Shown piece by piece: positions 26,081-37,099 of a stretch of DNA of 64,000 nucleotides. The notes under the pieces were generated by a model. It had not been told where the DNA came from. It saw only the letters and a program-made list of their open reading frames with translations, and searched no databases. This DNA is from Saprospiraceae bacterium (lineage in GTDB: Bacteria > Bacteroidota > Bacteroidia > Chitinophagales > Saprospiraceae), in assembly GCA_016719855.1 (NCBI GenBank), contig JADJYH010000085.1, positions 1 to 64,000 of the forward strand, given 5' to 3'. The position numbers were made by a program, and so were the translations under genes. Each line of letters begins with the position of its first letter. The first letter of the stretch is position 1.

Positions 26081-28140
26081 TTAGTCCACGAGCCGCCACG
26101 AAATCCCCATCCGCATCCCGCCATTTTGGTAGCCGAAGGGCATGGGGTAGTCGGCAGTTTGGTAGTAGTAGGTTTGCAGCGGGAAGGTAAGCAGGTTTTC
26201 GATTTTGAAGAAAAACCGGAAAGTTTTAACCTTGAAGCTGAGGAAGGCATCGAGCAGCGGGGTGAATGGCAGCGACTGGTTGCGCTGCAAATGGAACTGC
26301 CCAATGAGCGGATTGTAGCCAGGCGGCGTGTAGGCTGCGATGAGCCGGGCGTCCACCCCGATTTTCGTGAGCATCACTTTTTTGAAAATCTTGCCTTCGA
26401 GGTAGAGACTGTGCTTGCTGTAAAACTGCGGCAAGGGCAGCACGTCGGAGGTGGTTTGCTGGAGATAGGCCGAGTTGTCGAGGTGCAGCGGGCCGAGGCT
26501 GAAGTCCTTTTGGGCGGTGAGTTGGAGGATGCTGAACGTGCCGCTTTGACGGGGCCGTCCAGTGGAATCAAAATAAACAAGGTTGTTCAGCAGGTGGTAC
26601 TGCCCACCGACAGAGAACCGGAATTGCGGCAGCGAATAGGTGCCGGAAACGCTTGTTTCCAGCGTTTTCCCAAAATCGTTTTTCCATATTTCTTTTTGGG
26701 TAACGTAAAAACGCTGGGGCAGCAGCGAGGGAGAGTAGAGCTGGTTCACCGCCTCCAACCGCAGCGTCCCGATTTTTTTCAGGTTCAAAAAAAGCTCGCC
26801 GCTGAGGCGAAAGTCGCCCGCATTGGCACCGATGCCGAGGTGGGCGTAGGTGCTTAGGCGCATGCGGTCGCCGGGCGAAAAGTTGAGCCGCCCGGTGAGG
26901 AACAGGTTGTGAATAGCCCCGGTGTCCACGGGTTCTTGTTGCACGAAGCTCACGCTGTGCACCAGCCCGATTTCCAATAGGTCACTTTCTTGTGACAGCG
27001 CCCGGCTGTTGGTCGAGTCGGGTTTTTGCTGCCTGAGCTTGAAGGTTTGGAGCTTAACGGTGTTCTCCAGTTTTTTCACCTCCAAAAAATGCCGAAGCCC
27101 ACGTTTGTCCACCAAAAAATTGCCATAAAACGCCGAGTCCGGTGCTGTGTCGGAGAACTTGTAACTGCCCGTGCGCCAAGCGATTTGGTGGTAGCCGGTG
27201 AAGCTGCGAGACGATTGCGGATTGCGGATTGCGGATTGCGGATTGGAGGCCGAATCAACTTGGGAGTATCTGGGTTTCAGGATGCTCGATGAGTCTTGCG
27301 GATTGTTCGGCCCTGACTGCCCCCTGCCCCCTGCCGAACTGCCCCCTAAAATCCGCAGGTACTGCGTGTACGCCAATTCCCGGTTGGCATAGCGGGTGTT
27401 GGCGGTGCCAAGGTGGATGTCCACTTGGTAGGCTGGAATAAAATCCGTGTTGAGGTTTTCGGCGGTGCCGCCATTGTCCTGCTGCTCGATGCTGTTGGAG
27501 ACAAAGCTGAAATAGCCGTCGTAATTGCCTTTTTTTGGGTGGTACCACATACCCGCTGCCACGCTGGAAGTGGCGGCCTTTGGGAATCATAGGCGCCGAG
27601 GTTGTTGATGCGGCGGTGCTCGACGGTGAAGTTGAGGCCATCGGCGAAGTTGCGGCTGAACCGGACATTGAACTGCGCATCGTTCTGCGTAGTGCCCTGC
27701 GTGAAATTGGCCTGGGTGTAAGCTTGCGTGATTTTGTAGTAGCGGACGTCGGCGGTGGTCATCTGGTAAATGTCGAACTGGTGCAGCCCCACGTCGAAGC
27801 CCCGCCGCCAAGCGGGCTGAAAAAACAAGGGTCTGGCAGCCGAGCCGAGGTTGCCGAGGTTGGCGAAGTCGAACGGCTGCTGCCGGATGGGGTCGTACTG
27901 GTGCAAGCTGCCAAGTAGGCTGTCGTTGAACGGAAAGACGAAATTCGGCTCATCGGCGAAGAAAAAATAGATATCGGACGTGTCGAGGGTGAGGCGCTGC
28001 GTACCACCGCCCGCACCGCCGCCGCCCAACTTTCCGGCAATGCCCCCCAGCCCCCCGCCGCCGCCCCCAAACTGCGCACGGGCAGTTTGGGCAAGCAAAA
28101 TGGTGAAAATCAGCAGGATATAAATTTTATTGAACTTCAT
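26081..28140 (-). CDS. Putative porin (Porin_10-like), one frameshift
   Basis: About 686 residues once one missing base near 27579-27585 is restored. A signal peptide (MKFNKIYILLIFTILLAQTARAQ) is followed by a Gly-rich linker and a barrel with alternating hydrophobic strands, such as FDVGLHQFDIYQM and MRMGISWRLVD at the very end. The size, the N-terminal DTSDIYFFFADEP stretch and the strand pattern fit the Bacteroidota 'putative porin' family (PF14121-like). It probably forms an outer membrane channel of unknown specificity. Two word arrays are embedded in frame (27211-27247 and 27311-27349). The leader upstream may be structured (28187-28257). Confidence 0.8.
27211..27247. repeat. Heptamer array GATTGCG inside the porin CDS
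   Basis: More than four tandem copies of the heptamer GATTGCG lie within the reading frame. Because 7 is not a multiple of 3, the translated product cycles through all frames and reads ASNPQSAIRNPQSS on the minus strand with no stop. Confidence 0.85.
27311..27349. repeat. Word array CTGCCCC inside the porin CDS
   Basis: CTGACTGCCCCCTGCCCC-CTGCCGAACTGCCCCCTA translates on the minus strand as GGSSAGGRGQSG. It lies about 60 bases from the GATTGCG array, in what is probably a surface loop. Confidence 0.65.
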
Positions 28141-28186
28141 CGCATATCTGGGTTTCCATCAATGAACGGCTGTGAGCGCTGCCGGT

Positions 28187-28257
28187 GGGCAGGGTTTACC
28201 AAAAATTAACGGGCGTAAAAGTAACAGTTATGTTCACCACGGTGAAGCACCCTGCCC
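28187..28257 (-). promoter_or_regulatory. Candidate structured leader of the porin gene
   Basis: On the minus strand GGGCAGGGT (28257-28249) pairs with ACCCTGCCC (28195-28187), enclosing a hairpin TTCACC-GT-GGTGAA and a T-rich single-stranded part. It ends about 45 bases before the porin start codon. It matches no riboswitch class that I recognise. The rest of the gene-free stretch 28258-28853 shows no gene and must hold the promoters of both divergent genes. Confidence 0.45.
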
Positions 28258-28853
28258 GATTTACTGCAAAAATGCTTTTAACTTGAAAAAGTCAACGCAA
28301 TAGGTAGCTTTACCGCAAAAGTTTGGTCGCCACATTACGCTCAATTTTTCCCATTATATCAATGAACGCGGATAATTACTTCCACTTTTTTTCTTAAAAA
28401 TCATTTTGGGTTCAGTGGAAAATTGATATGTTTGCTATCACTTTTCACGTTTGACCTGCTATCTTGTTTACCTACGGTGGTTTCCCAGTCTGCACCGTTA
28501 GTATTTTGTCAACTAATTTGGTTGTTCAAAATACAGATTCAGTTCAATCAAGCGTCTCACAACATCATTTAGCGATATCCGAAAAAAGGAGCAATTGAGC
28601 CTCACGTGGCAATAGCTGTTTACTTTCCTCTTTGGCTAATGGGTATATCCCTGATTATTCGGACGCTCCTCAAAATCGTGGGACACCCTTTTTATGTCTT
28701 TTATATTATTCACTGGCATCCATGACTTAATGCCCATCAAGCAACTATTCGGCAAGGGTAAATACAAATCGCCCTGTTTCGAGAATTGACCAAGTAGGGT
28801 CATTTAGTTGCCCAAGTGCAGGAGTCTGGATGGCTTGCAAATAAATTAGCCTT

Positions 28854-31800
28854 ATGAACAAACACTTTACTTCGCTGTTTTCCCAGCTCATTTTCACTGT
28901 CATTATTTTGATGTCGGCTAAGGCCCATGTCAGTGCACAAATCGTCGTTAACGAGTTTGTAGCCTCCAACTCAACCTATGCGGATGAATTCGGCGAGTTC
29001 GATGATTGGGTGGAGTTGAAAAACACGGGAAGCTCACCTGTAAACATTGGTGGCTACTATTTTAGCGACAACCCGGCAAGCCCACTGGCTTCCCAAATAC
29101 CCACCAACAACGCCACTGCGACGACCATCCCTGCTGGCGGCTATTTGATTGTCTGGTTTGATGGGCAACCGGCGCAAGGCCCCCTGCATGTCCAACCCAA
29201 ATTGGGCGCTGGCGGTGAGTCTATCGTCATTACTGCTGCCGATGGCGTGACGCTTGTTGACTCGTACACCTACACAGCGCAAACAACAGACATTTCGATG
29301 GGCCGATTTCAGGATGGCACGGGCAGCTTTGCCTTCATGCAGCCGCCAAGCCCCAATGCGACCAACGTCAACTCCCCACCCGCAACAACAGCCGCCATGC
29401 CGACGGCCTCTGTGCCTGCTGGTTTTTACACCTCCAACCAGAGCATTGCACTGTCCACTACCACTGCCAGCGCCTCGATTTATTTCACCCTCGACGGAAC
29501 CATGCCCTTGACCTCCTCCACGCTGTACGCCGGGCCGATTTCGATTTCCTCGACAAAAGTGCTGCGTGCAATTGCCGTAGCAACTGGCTTGGGCAATAGC
29601 CCTGCCTTGACCAACACGTACTTCTTCAACGTGTCGCACACGTTCCCCATCGTGTCGGTGACAATGACCCCGGATGACATCTTCGGCGCAGCGGAAGGCA
29701 TTTACCCCAATTATACTTTGGACTTGGAGAAGCCGATGCACTTCGAGCTTTTTTACAACAATGCACAACTGTACGAATCAGACGGCGACGCCAAGATTCA
29801 GGGCACGGCCAGCGCTACGCTCCCCCAAAAATCATTGTCGCTCAAGGCTCCGTCAGGTAGCACTTTCAACTATGCGCTGTTCCCCGGCCAGACCCAAACG
29901 GACTACGAGGCTTTTGTTGTCCGCAACAGTGGCCAAGACTGGAACATCACCATGTTCCGGGATGAGTTCGTGTCGGGCCTGATGCGGGAGTTCGACGACA
30001 TTGCCCCATTGATGAAAAAGCCGGACCTAAACCTCCAGGCTTACCGCCCCGGCGTCGTTTACATCAACGGTGCGTACTGGGGCATCCACAACATCCGGGA
30101 GCGCATGAATGAGGCTTGGGTGAAAACCCACGAAGGCTGGAACTCCAATGAGATTGACCTGATTGAAAACTACGACGAAGTAAACGAAGGCGATTTGGTG
30201 GAATGGAACGCTTTCCAGACCTTTTTTACCGCCACCAATTTCAGCAACGCCACCAATTTTGCCTTAATGAAGCGCAAGATGGACATGGATGGCTATTTGG
30301 ACTATTTTGCCTTCAACATCATTGTGGACAACGAGGATTGGCCGGGCAACAACCTGCGCCGCTACCGCCACCGCGCCACTGACGGCGAGTGGGAGTGGAT
30401 GGTGTACGACCTCGATTTCACCTACGGCCTCTTCCAACAGGGCGGCGGCTGGAACACGGGCGATGCCTCTCCCAACGCACTGGCCCGTGCCCTAAGCTCG
30501 ACCGGCAGCGGTTGGCCCAACCCAAGCTGGTCAACGCTGCTGTTCCGCAAGCTGATGGAGAACCCAACGTTCAAGCAGGACTTCATCAACCGGGTGGCCG
30601 ACATGCTGAACGTGGCTTTCACCCCAACGAGGGTCAACGCCCGCATCGACGAGTACCAGGCACTCTACCAGCCCGAGATGCAAAAGCACTTTAACAGGTG
30701 GAACGGCGGGTGGGCCGGCAACTGGATTCCGAGCGTCAACAAGCTCCGCATTTTTGGCAACAACCGCCCGGCCTACATGCGCCAGCACATTGACGACCAG
30801 TTTTCGAATGTCACCGGCACGGCCAACGTTACCCTGCAAGCCAACCCTGCCACGGGCGGCACCATCCATTTCAGCTCCATCACACCTTCGTCGGCCAACC
30901 TGCCGTGGAGCGGCGTTTACTTCCGGGGCAACCCCATCCCCGTGCAAGCAAAGCCAAACAGGGGCTATGTTTTCACCTCGTGGTCGGATGCGGGACTTGG
31001 CGCTTCGCAAAACGCCACGGTAACCTTGAGCGGCGACAAAACCATCACGGCCAACTTTGCACTTGGCTCCACCAGCACCGCTGGCATCGTCATCAACGAG
31101 ATAAACTACAACTCGCCCTCTACGGCAAACAGTGGCGACTGGGTGGAACTGACCAACCCTACCAATAACTCGGTGGACATTTCTGGCTGGTACTTGGAGG
31201 ACCTAAGCGGCCAGTATTTTTCCATCCCAAACAACACCTCAATACCCGCCAACGGCTTCCTGATACTTGCGGAGGATGTCCAGGCTTTTGAATCCGTGTA
31301 TCCATCGGCTTCCATTGTGAAGATCGGCAACTTCGGCGATGGGGCGTACAGCTTCAAGTTCGACAACGGAGGCGAGACGCTGACGCTGAAAAATGCAAAC
31401 GGCACCACGATAGACGAGGTGGCCTACGACGACGCCAGTCCTTGGCCTAGCTCACCAGATGGCGACGGCCCGACGCTGCAACTGTTAGCACCCACCCTCG
31501 ACAACAGCTTGGCAACCAACTGGGTCGGACAAACGGCAACGCCCGGTTTGCCAAACGATGCCACGCCGCTGCAAAACCAGACCATCACCTTCCCGGCTTT
31601 GTCAAACCATTTTACGACAGATGCACCATTCACCATCAGCGCCACGGCAAGCTCTGGGCTTGCGGTCAGCTTCTCCATCGTCTCTGGCCCAGCCACCATC
31701 ACCGGCAACACCATCACGCTGGCTGGCACTGCTGGCACGGTGACGGTACGGGCTTCACAAGCTGGCGATGCACAGTACAACCCGGCGCCCAACGTTGACC

Positions 31801-34065
31801 GCTCGTTCACCGTAACCGCCCAGGTGCTGCAAAACCAGACCATCACCTTCGCAAGCATCCCGGACAAGCTGACGACGGATGCGCCATTCGCCATCAGCGC
31901 CACGGCGAGCAGCGGCCTTGCGGTCAGCTTCTCCATCGTTTCTGGCCCGGCCACCATCACCGGCAGCACCATCACGCTGGCTGGCACCGCTGGCACGGTG
32001 ACGGTGCGGGCCTCGCAAGCTGGCAACGCACAGTACAACCCGGCGCCCAACGTGGAACGGGTATTCTCGGTGACGGCTCCCGGCGGTGGCGGCGCCACCT
32101 ATTGTGCCTCTTCCAGTTCTGCCCCTTGGGTGGAGTGGATTTCGAACGTGACGCTGAACACCATCAACAACACATCGGGTAAAACCAACTACGGGAATTA
32201 CGTAAACATCAGCACGGACTTGGCGGTAGGTATTTCTTATCCATTCTCGCTGACCTCTACTTGGAGCTATTTCGGCTATACGGAGTACTTGCGGGTGTGG
32301 GTAGACTTCAACAATAACGGCGTGTTTGAGGATACGGAAATCGCCTTCCAGACCATCATCGCCCCGCCAGCCAGCGGGTCAAATGCGACCAAGGTGACAA
32401 CTGGTGCCATCGCCGTTCCAGCATCTGCCGTGACTGGTACTACCCGCATGAGGGTTTCAATGAAACGCAACGCCTTCGCAACAGCTTGTGAGGTATTGCC
32501 ACAAGGTGAGGTAGAGGATTATTCCATCAATATCACCACTGGCGGTGGGCCACAAAACCAGATCATCACCTTCCCGGCCATACCGAACAAGCTGACGACA
32601 GATGCGCCGTTCACCATCAGCGCCACGGCAAGTTCCGGGCTTGCGGTCAGCTTCGCAATATTATCTGGCCCGGCCACCATCAGCGGCAACACCATCACGC
32701 TGACGGGTACGGCTGGCACGGTGACGGTGCAGGCCTCACAAGCTGGCAACGCCCAGTACAACCCAGCGCCGGACGTGGACCACTCTTTCACGGTAACGGC
32801 ACCGGGGCCGCTGAACCAGACCATCACCTTCCCGACCATCCCGAACAAGCTGACGACGGATGCGCCGTTCACCATCAGTGCCACGGCAAGTTCCGGCCTT
32901 GCGGTCAGCTTCACCATCGTTTCTGGCCCGGCCACCATCAACGGCAATACCATCACCCTCGCTGGCACGGCTGGCACGGTGACCGTGCGGGCTTCGCAGG
33001 CTGGCAACGCACAGTACAACCCTGCGCCAAACGTTGACCGCGTGTTCACCGTCACGGCCCCGGTCTCAGTGTACTGTGCCTCGATGAGTCCAGCGCCCTG
33101 GCACGAGTGGATTTCCAACGTGACGCTGAACACCATCAACAACACTTCCGGCAAAACCACCTACGGCAACTACACCGGGCATCAGCACCAGCCTTGTGAA
33201 AGGTGATTCCTACCCAGTTTCGCTCACGACGACTTACAGCTACACGACCTACAATGAGTACTGGCGGGTGTGGATTGACTTCAACAAAAACAATGTTTTC
33301 GAGGACACCGAGATTGCATTCCAGGCAGTTGCGACGCCACCAGCTAGTGGGTTGAGTGTAACCAAAACCACCACGGGCAGCATCAGTGTGCCTGCAAGTG
33401 CCGTAGTTGGCACGACCCGGATGCGGGTTTCGATGAAACGGGGCGCTTATGCTACGGCCTGTGAAACTTTGCCGCAAGGCGAGGTGGAGGACTATTCCAT
33501 CAGCATCGCCAATTCCTTCAATGGCGGCAATGGAACCACTGCGATTGTGCTAGACGCACAGCTCGGCGAAGAAAACGTGGCATTGACTTGGGTCATGAAG
33601 CACATGGACGACGTTGAGGTGGCGGTGCTTGAACGTTCAGTGGACGGCCAGCATTTTGAGGAAATAATGTTGGTGGAAAACAATGGCGTTGGATTCTACC
33701 GGGAATTCGACCAGTCACCAACAGAAGGCATCAATCAATACAGGCTGCGCTGGAACACTGCCGATTCCGCCGCAAACTACTCCAACATCAGCTCCGTGGA
33801 CTTTATGCCGATGGGCACAGCAACGGTGTTTCCCAATCCCGTCCAAGGCATTGCGAACATCTATGTGGAGGACTTCATTGGCAAGCCAGCAACCCTGACG
33901 GTGAGCGATGCCCTTGGCAGACCCATCTACGAGACCAGTTACGATGCCCTCGATCGAGCGGTCGTCAAATTGGACGTTTCGGGTTGGCGAGCTGGCACCT
34001 ACACGCTGTTTTTCCAGACACCCAACAGGAGGCCGATAGCAAGGCAGCTAGTGGTGCTCAGGTAA
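28854..34065 (+). CDS. CotH/lamin-tail/GEVED T9SS surface protein, one frameshift
   Basis: About 1736 residues after removing one extra G in the GGG run at 33177-33179. Order of parts: signal peptide ending at AHVSAQ; lamin-tail domain (about 28-150, VVNEFVASNST, DDWVELKNTG); chitobiase-type beta domain (about 190-255, ASIYFTLDGTMP); CotH kinase-like domain (about 265-600, DFTYGLFQQ and VVYINGAYWGIHNIRERMN); InlB-type B repeat (GYVFTSWSD); second lamin-tail domain; then two copies of a block of two 80-residue repeats (QTITFPALSNHFTTDAPFTI) plus a GEVED domain; and a T9SS sorting tail (VFPNPVQGIANIYVED...ARQLVVLR). It is expected to be exported through the T9SS and displayed. CotH domains in spores phosphorylate proteins; whether this one is active is unknown. 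Confidence 0.88.
31569..33510 (+). repeat. Tandem duplication of a repeat-repeat-GEVED block
   Basis: Copy 1 is about 31569-32535 (two units of about 245 bases beginning CAGACCATCACCTTC, then GEVED). Copy 2 is about 32555-33510 with the same order. The DNA of the 245-base units remains highly alike between copies, so recent duplication or gene conversion is likely. Confidence 0.8.
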
Positions 34066-34095
34066 CGAACCTTGCCATCAACGCCGCAGAAATTT

Positions 34096-34138
34096 AAAAA
34101 GCGGGCTGTGTCAAATGCTTTGGCGCAGCCCGTTTTTA
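34096..34138 (+). terminator. Terminator overlapping the 3' end of the facing gene
   Basis: AAAAAGCGGGCTGTG...GGCGCAGCCCGTTTTTAT forms a strong stem with a U-tract for the T9SS gene. Its right half encodes the last residues and stop of the minus-strand gene that ends at 34111. Confidence 0.88.
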
Positions 34139-34905
34139 TTGCGGTTTTCAAAGGCGTCCATCAATCGGTGAAGGTACTGTGCCGTGTTTTCCTTGAGGTA
34201 AACACCGAGCGTAAGGGCGACCTTGTCCAGCAAGTTGATGTCGAAAAACGAGTAGTTGAACTGGTGTGCCAGTCCGTCGGTAAGGCGCTCCCGATTGCTG
34301 GCCAGCAGCGCAAGTTCAGCGGCGGAGAGGTTGTTGATGCCACCTGCGTTCACGTATTTTTTCATGCGGCGCTCGCAGGCTTGGAGGGCATCTTCGAGGA
34401 TTTGCAGGTTTTCGGCGGCCTCCGATAGAATTTTTCGTTGGAGCAGGATGCCATCCACAGCATCGGCTTTCTCCGATTTCACCTCCCGGTCTTCTTTTTC
34501 CACGGAAAAATAACTGTCATCAATATCGTTGTTGAATTGCTTCACGGCTTCGAGGTGCAGCGCCGCCAGTTCCCGCATGGGTTCGATGATGAGCCGGAAT
34601 TTTTTGGAGAGCAGTTCATGGCAGGATTTTTCACCAGCCAAACTGCCCTGGTCGTGGTTTTCGCCAATGTTGACGAACATGGCCAGCACCTCGTTCGTCA
34701 CCTTGTGGTCAACGACCCGGAGCCTGCTCAACAAGGCCGAAAACGCCTGTGCTTTTTCGTGGAAAAGAGCGTTTTTCTTCAAAATCTCGTCCAGCGGCTC
34801 CGGTTGGTTTTCGAGATGGGCACCATCTTCGGGCATCGGCGGGAGGTTGGCACCGAAGGCACGGGGCGGGTTGCTTCTGAATAGGTCGTCGTATGGATTG
34901 GGCAT
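34111..34905 (-). CDS. Hypothetical helical protein in the ABC operon
   Basis: Intact 264-residue protein that I do not recognise. It has no signal peptide and no membrane segment. It is mostly charged helices (KDREVKSEKADAVDGILLQRK-like, ILEDALQACERRMKKYVNAG) and a stretch rich in Glu/Lys that could form a coiled coil; no catalytic motif is seen. It starts 45 bases after the ABC permease stop on the same strand, so it is probably the third gene of that operon and may be an accessory factor. The last codons overlap the terminator of the convergent T9SS gene. Confidence 0.7.
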   Translation of the reverse strand: MPNPYDDLFRSNPPRAFGANLPPMPEDGAHLENQPEPLDEILKKNALFHEKAQAFSALLSRLRVVDHKVTNEVLAMFVNIGENHDQGSLAGEKSCHELLSKKFRLIIEPMRELAALHLEAVKQFNNDIDDSYFSVEKEDREVKSEKADAVDGILLQRKILSEAAENLQILEDALQACERRMKKYVNAGGINNLSAAELALLASNRERLTDGLAHQFNYSFFDINLLDKVALTLGVYLKENTAQYLHRLMDAFENRNKNGLRQSI

Positions 34906-34950
34906 CGGCGGTATTTTTCAACAAATGTAAATCATCCATGAAAAGCCTGC

Positions 34951-36307
34951 TCAACTCCTTGATAGTGTCTCCGAAATATCCGTCCGCCTCGCCTGCATGG
35001 CCGGAATCAGCGCCGCCACGAAACCCACCACGAGTGCACCGACCAGCAACCAACCTTCCTCCGGCAAAAATTTCCAGCCCGTGAACGAGTAGCGGTAGGT
35101 GTTTTTCATGAAACCAGCCAAAATGCCCATGCCCAAGTGGCTCAAAACGATGCCCAGCACGTAGCCCATCACCGCCAGCAGTAGCCCTTCCAGCAGTATC
35201 AGCCGGAACAGCGTACCGGGCGAGCCGCCCATCACCCGCATCAGCGCCAGCTCGTAGCGGCGGTCGCGCAGCGAGGAGAAGAGCGAGATAAAAATGCTCA
35301 GTCCCGACACCAGCACGATGACCCAGGCCAGCAGTTCCAGCGTGTCCGCCCCGAGGCCGAGGTTGGTCTGCAACCGGGCGATTTCGTTGGGCGGGCTGGC
35401 GGCCATCAAGTCGGTATTCTCGTTGATGTTGCGGCCCATGTTCAGCGCCTGGATGTTCGTGCGGCTGCGGAATTTTATCAGGATGGCGGTAATTTCCTGG
35501 TCCGTCTGCTCCATCAGTTCCAGCCGCTGCGCCTCTGCCAACTGCCTGATTGTCAAGGAGTCGTAAGTCGTTGGGGCTACTTTTGTGTGCTCATGCTCGG
35601 CATGGTCATGGTCTCCCTCCATTCCCAGCCAAGTGTCACCGCCCACATGGCTTGAGTCGCCATCCGGCGCCTCCCGCCCACCGTCCAACTGCTGCATGCG
35701 CGTGCGATTCCCAAATGCTCTCCGACGGCGTCAGCACCAGTTGGTCAATCACCGAGCCGCTCGGCTTCAAGATGCCCACCACCTTGAAGTCGTGCTCGTG
35801 TTCCTCGATACCCTCCACCAGCCCATGCGAACTTTTGAACGTGTCGCCGATGTGTAAATGCAACGCATCGGCCACCGCAGCACCGACCGTGACTTCCATC
35901 GGGTTGGCCCAAAGTTGGCCTTCAGCAAGAGCGGCATCGTAGAGTTGCAGGATGTCGTAGGTCGTGCCGACGATGCGGTAGCCCCGGTAGCTGTCGCCGA
36001 GCGAGAGCGGCACGGCTTGTTTGATGAGCGGGTGCTTAGGGTTCAAAAATGCCTTCGATTTTTCGATGGGGATATTGCCCGTGGGGTTGTCCACATGGTA
36101 CATGGCGCAAAGAATCATCTGCAATGGACTGCCCTTCGCCCCCAGCACGAGGTCCACACCGGCCAGGTTTTTATTGAAGTTCTCCTCGATTTGGTGGTTG
36201 AGGTTCAGCAGCAACGAAACCAGCCCCACCCCCAGCGCAAACAGGATGAGGGAAAGCGCCATGTTCAGCGGCTTGTTGACGAGGTTTTTCCAACTTAATT
36301 TTAACAT
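34951..36307 (-). CDS. FtsX/MacB-type ABC permease with His-rich loop, one frameshift
   Basis: About 451 residues after removing one extra base in the sense GGG run at 35710-35712. The start at 36307 gives MLKLSWKNLVNKPLNMALSL. One N-terminal membrane segment is followed by a large extracytoplasmic domain, then three C-terminal membrane segments (LLAWVIVLVSGLSIFISLF; RLILLEGLLLAVMGYVLG; GALVVGFVAALIPAMQARR), which is the FtsX layout shared with LolCE and MacB. The extracytoplasmic part carries two His/Asp/Glu-rich stretches, GIEEHEHDF and EGDHDHAEHEH, which look like metal-binding segments. With the ATPase encoded just upstream it should form a transporter or lipoprotein/peptide release machine. 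The metal idea is inference. Confidence 0.88.
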
Positions 36308-36308
36308 C

Positions 36309-36409
36309 GAATTGTTAGATTGCTGTATTGTTATATTGTTGTATTGCTGTGGTGTCACGAACAACAATACAGCAATACTGCAATTCAACAATACAATCAT
36401 AACAATATC
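36309..36409. repeat. Octamer word hairpin (ATTGCTGT family)
   Basis: ATTGTTAG-ATTGCTGT-ATTGTTAT-ATTGTTGT-ATTGCTGT (left arm to about 36352) faces complementary words ACAACAAT-ACAGCAAT...AACAAT (36361-36409). It begins one base from the permease start codon and covers the ATPase stop codon, so it sits inside an otherwise tight operon. Confidence 0.8.
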
Positions 36410-37023
36410 TGCCTTCCAAACTTCTCCTTCAACCGCCCATCGTGGGTCACCACGAGCAGGGTGGCGTTCACCTCCGTGGCCGTTTCTTCCAGCAGGCGGA
36501 TGACCTCGTTCGTGTTCACGTCGTCGAGGGCGGAGGTCGGCTCGTCGGCGAGGATGATTTCGGGCTTGTTCACCAGTGCACGGGCGATGGCGGCACGTTG
36601 GCGCTCGCCTTGGCTGAGGGCGTCCGTTTTTGCGTTGATTTTTGGGCCGAGGCCGAGCCTGCCGAGCAATTTGGCGATGTGATTTTTATCCACCGGAAGC
36701 CCGGCGAGCCGCTGCGCCAGCTCCAAATTCTCGCCCACCCGCAGCGACCGGACGAAGTGCGGCGTCTGGAAGATGATGCCGATTTTTTTGCCCCGAAATT
36801 TATCCAACTGGCTGGTTTTCAGTGTGTTGATGGCAGTTTCGCCCACCATCACCGAGCCTTGTCGGGGCGTGAGCAGGCCGCCGAGCAAGTGCAGCAGCGT
36901 CGTCTTCCCGCAACCTGATTGGCCGAGCAGCAGCCAGTGCTCGCCCGTCTCGCAGCGGATGTCGGGGAAGCTGAGGGAGCTTTTTCCGTCGTAGGAGTAT
37001 TGAAGGTTTGAGGTTGAAAGCAT
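36397..37023 (-). CDS. LolD-type ABC transporter ATPase
   Basis: Intact 208-residue cytoplasmic ATPase. Walker A is GQSGCGKTT, the Q-loop lies in IGIIFQTPHF, the ABC signature is LSQGERQR, Walker B plus D-loop is IILADEPTSALDD and the H-loop is VVTHDGR. It belongs to the MacB/LolD group that powers FtsX-fold permeases. The permease gene follows after a word hairpin of about 90 bases. It could also serve the YbbP-like permease at 796-3457, which has no ATPase of its own nearby, but nothing in the sequence shows this. Confidence 0.93.
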   Translation of the reverse strand: MLSTSNLQYSYDGKSSLSFPDIRCETGEHWLLLGQSGCGKTTLLHLLGGLLTPRQGSVMVGETAINTLKTSQLDKFRGKKIGIIFQTPHFVRSLRVGENLELAQRLAGLPVDKNHIAKLLGRLGLGPKINAKTDALSQGERQRAAIARALVNKPEIILADEPTSALDDVNTNEVIRLLEETATEVNATLLVVTHDGRLKEKFGRQILL

Positions 37024-37029
37024 TTGTCA

Positions 37030-37097
37030 AGTTATGAGTTATGAGTTTTGAGTGGTTGAGCGCTCGGATCAAACTCATGACTCATAACTCATAACTT
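37030..37097. repeat. Heptamer word hairpin (TTATGAG family)
   Basis: GTTATGAGTTATGAGTTTTGAG (from 37031) pairs with CTCATGACTCATAACTCATAAC (to 37096). The words are the same as in the hairpin at 24487-24552, 12.5 kb away. Confidence 0.82.
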
Positions 37098-37099
37098 CC

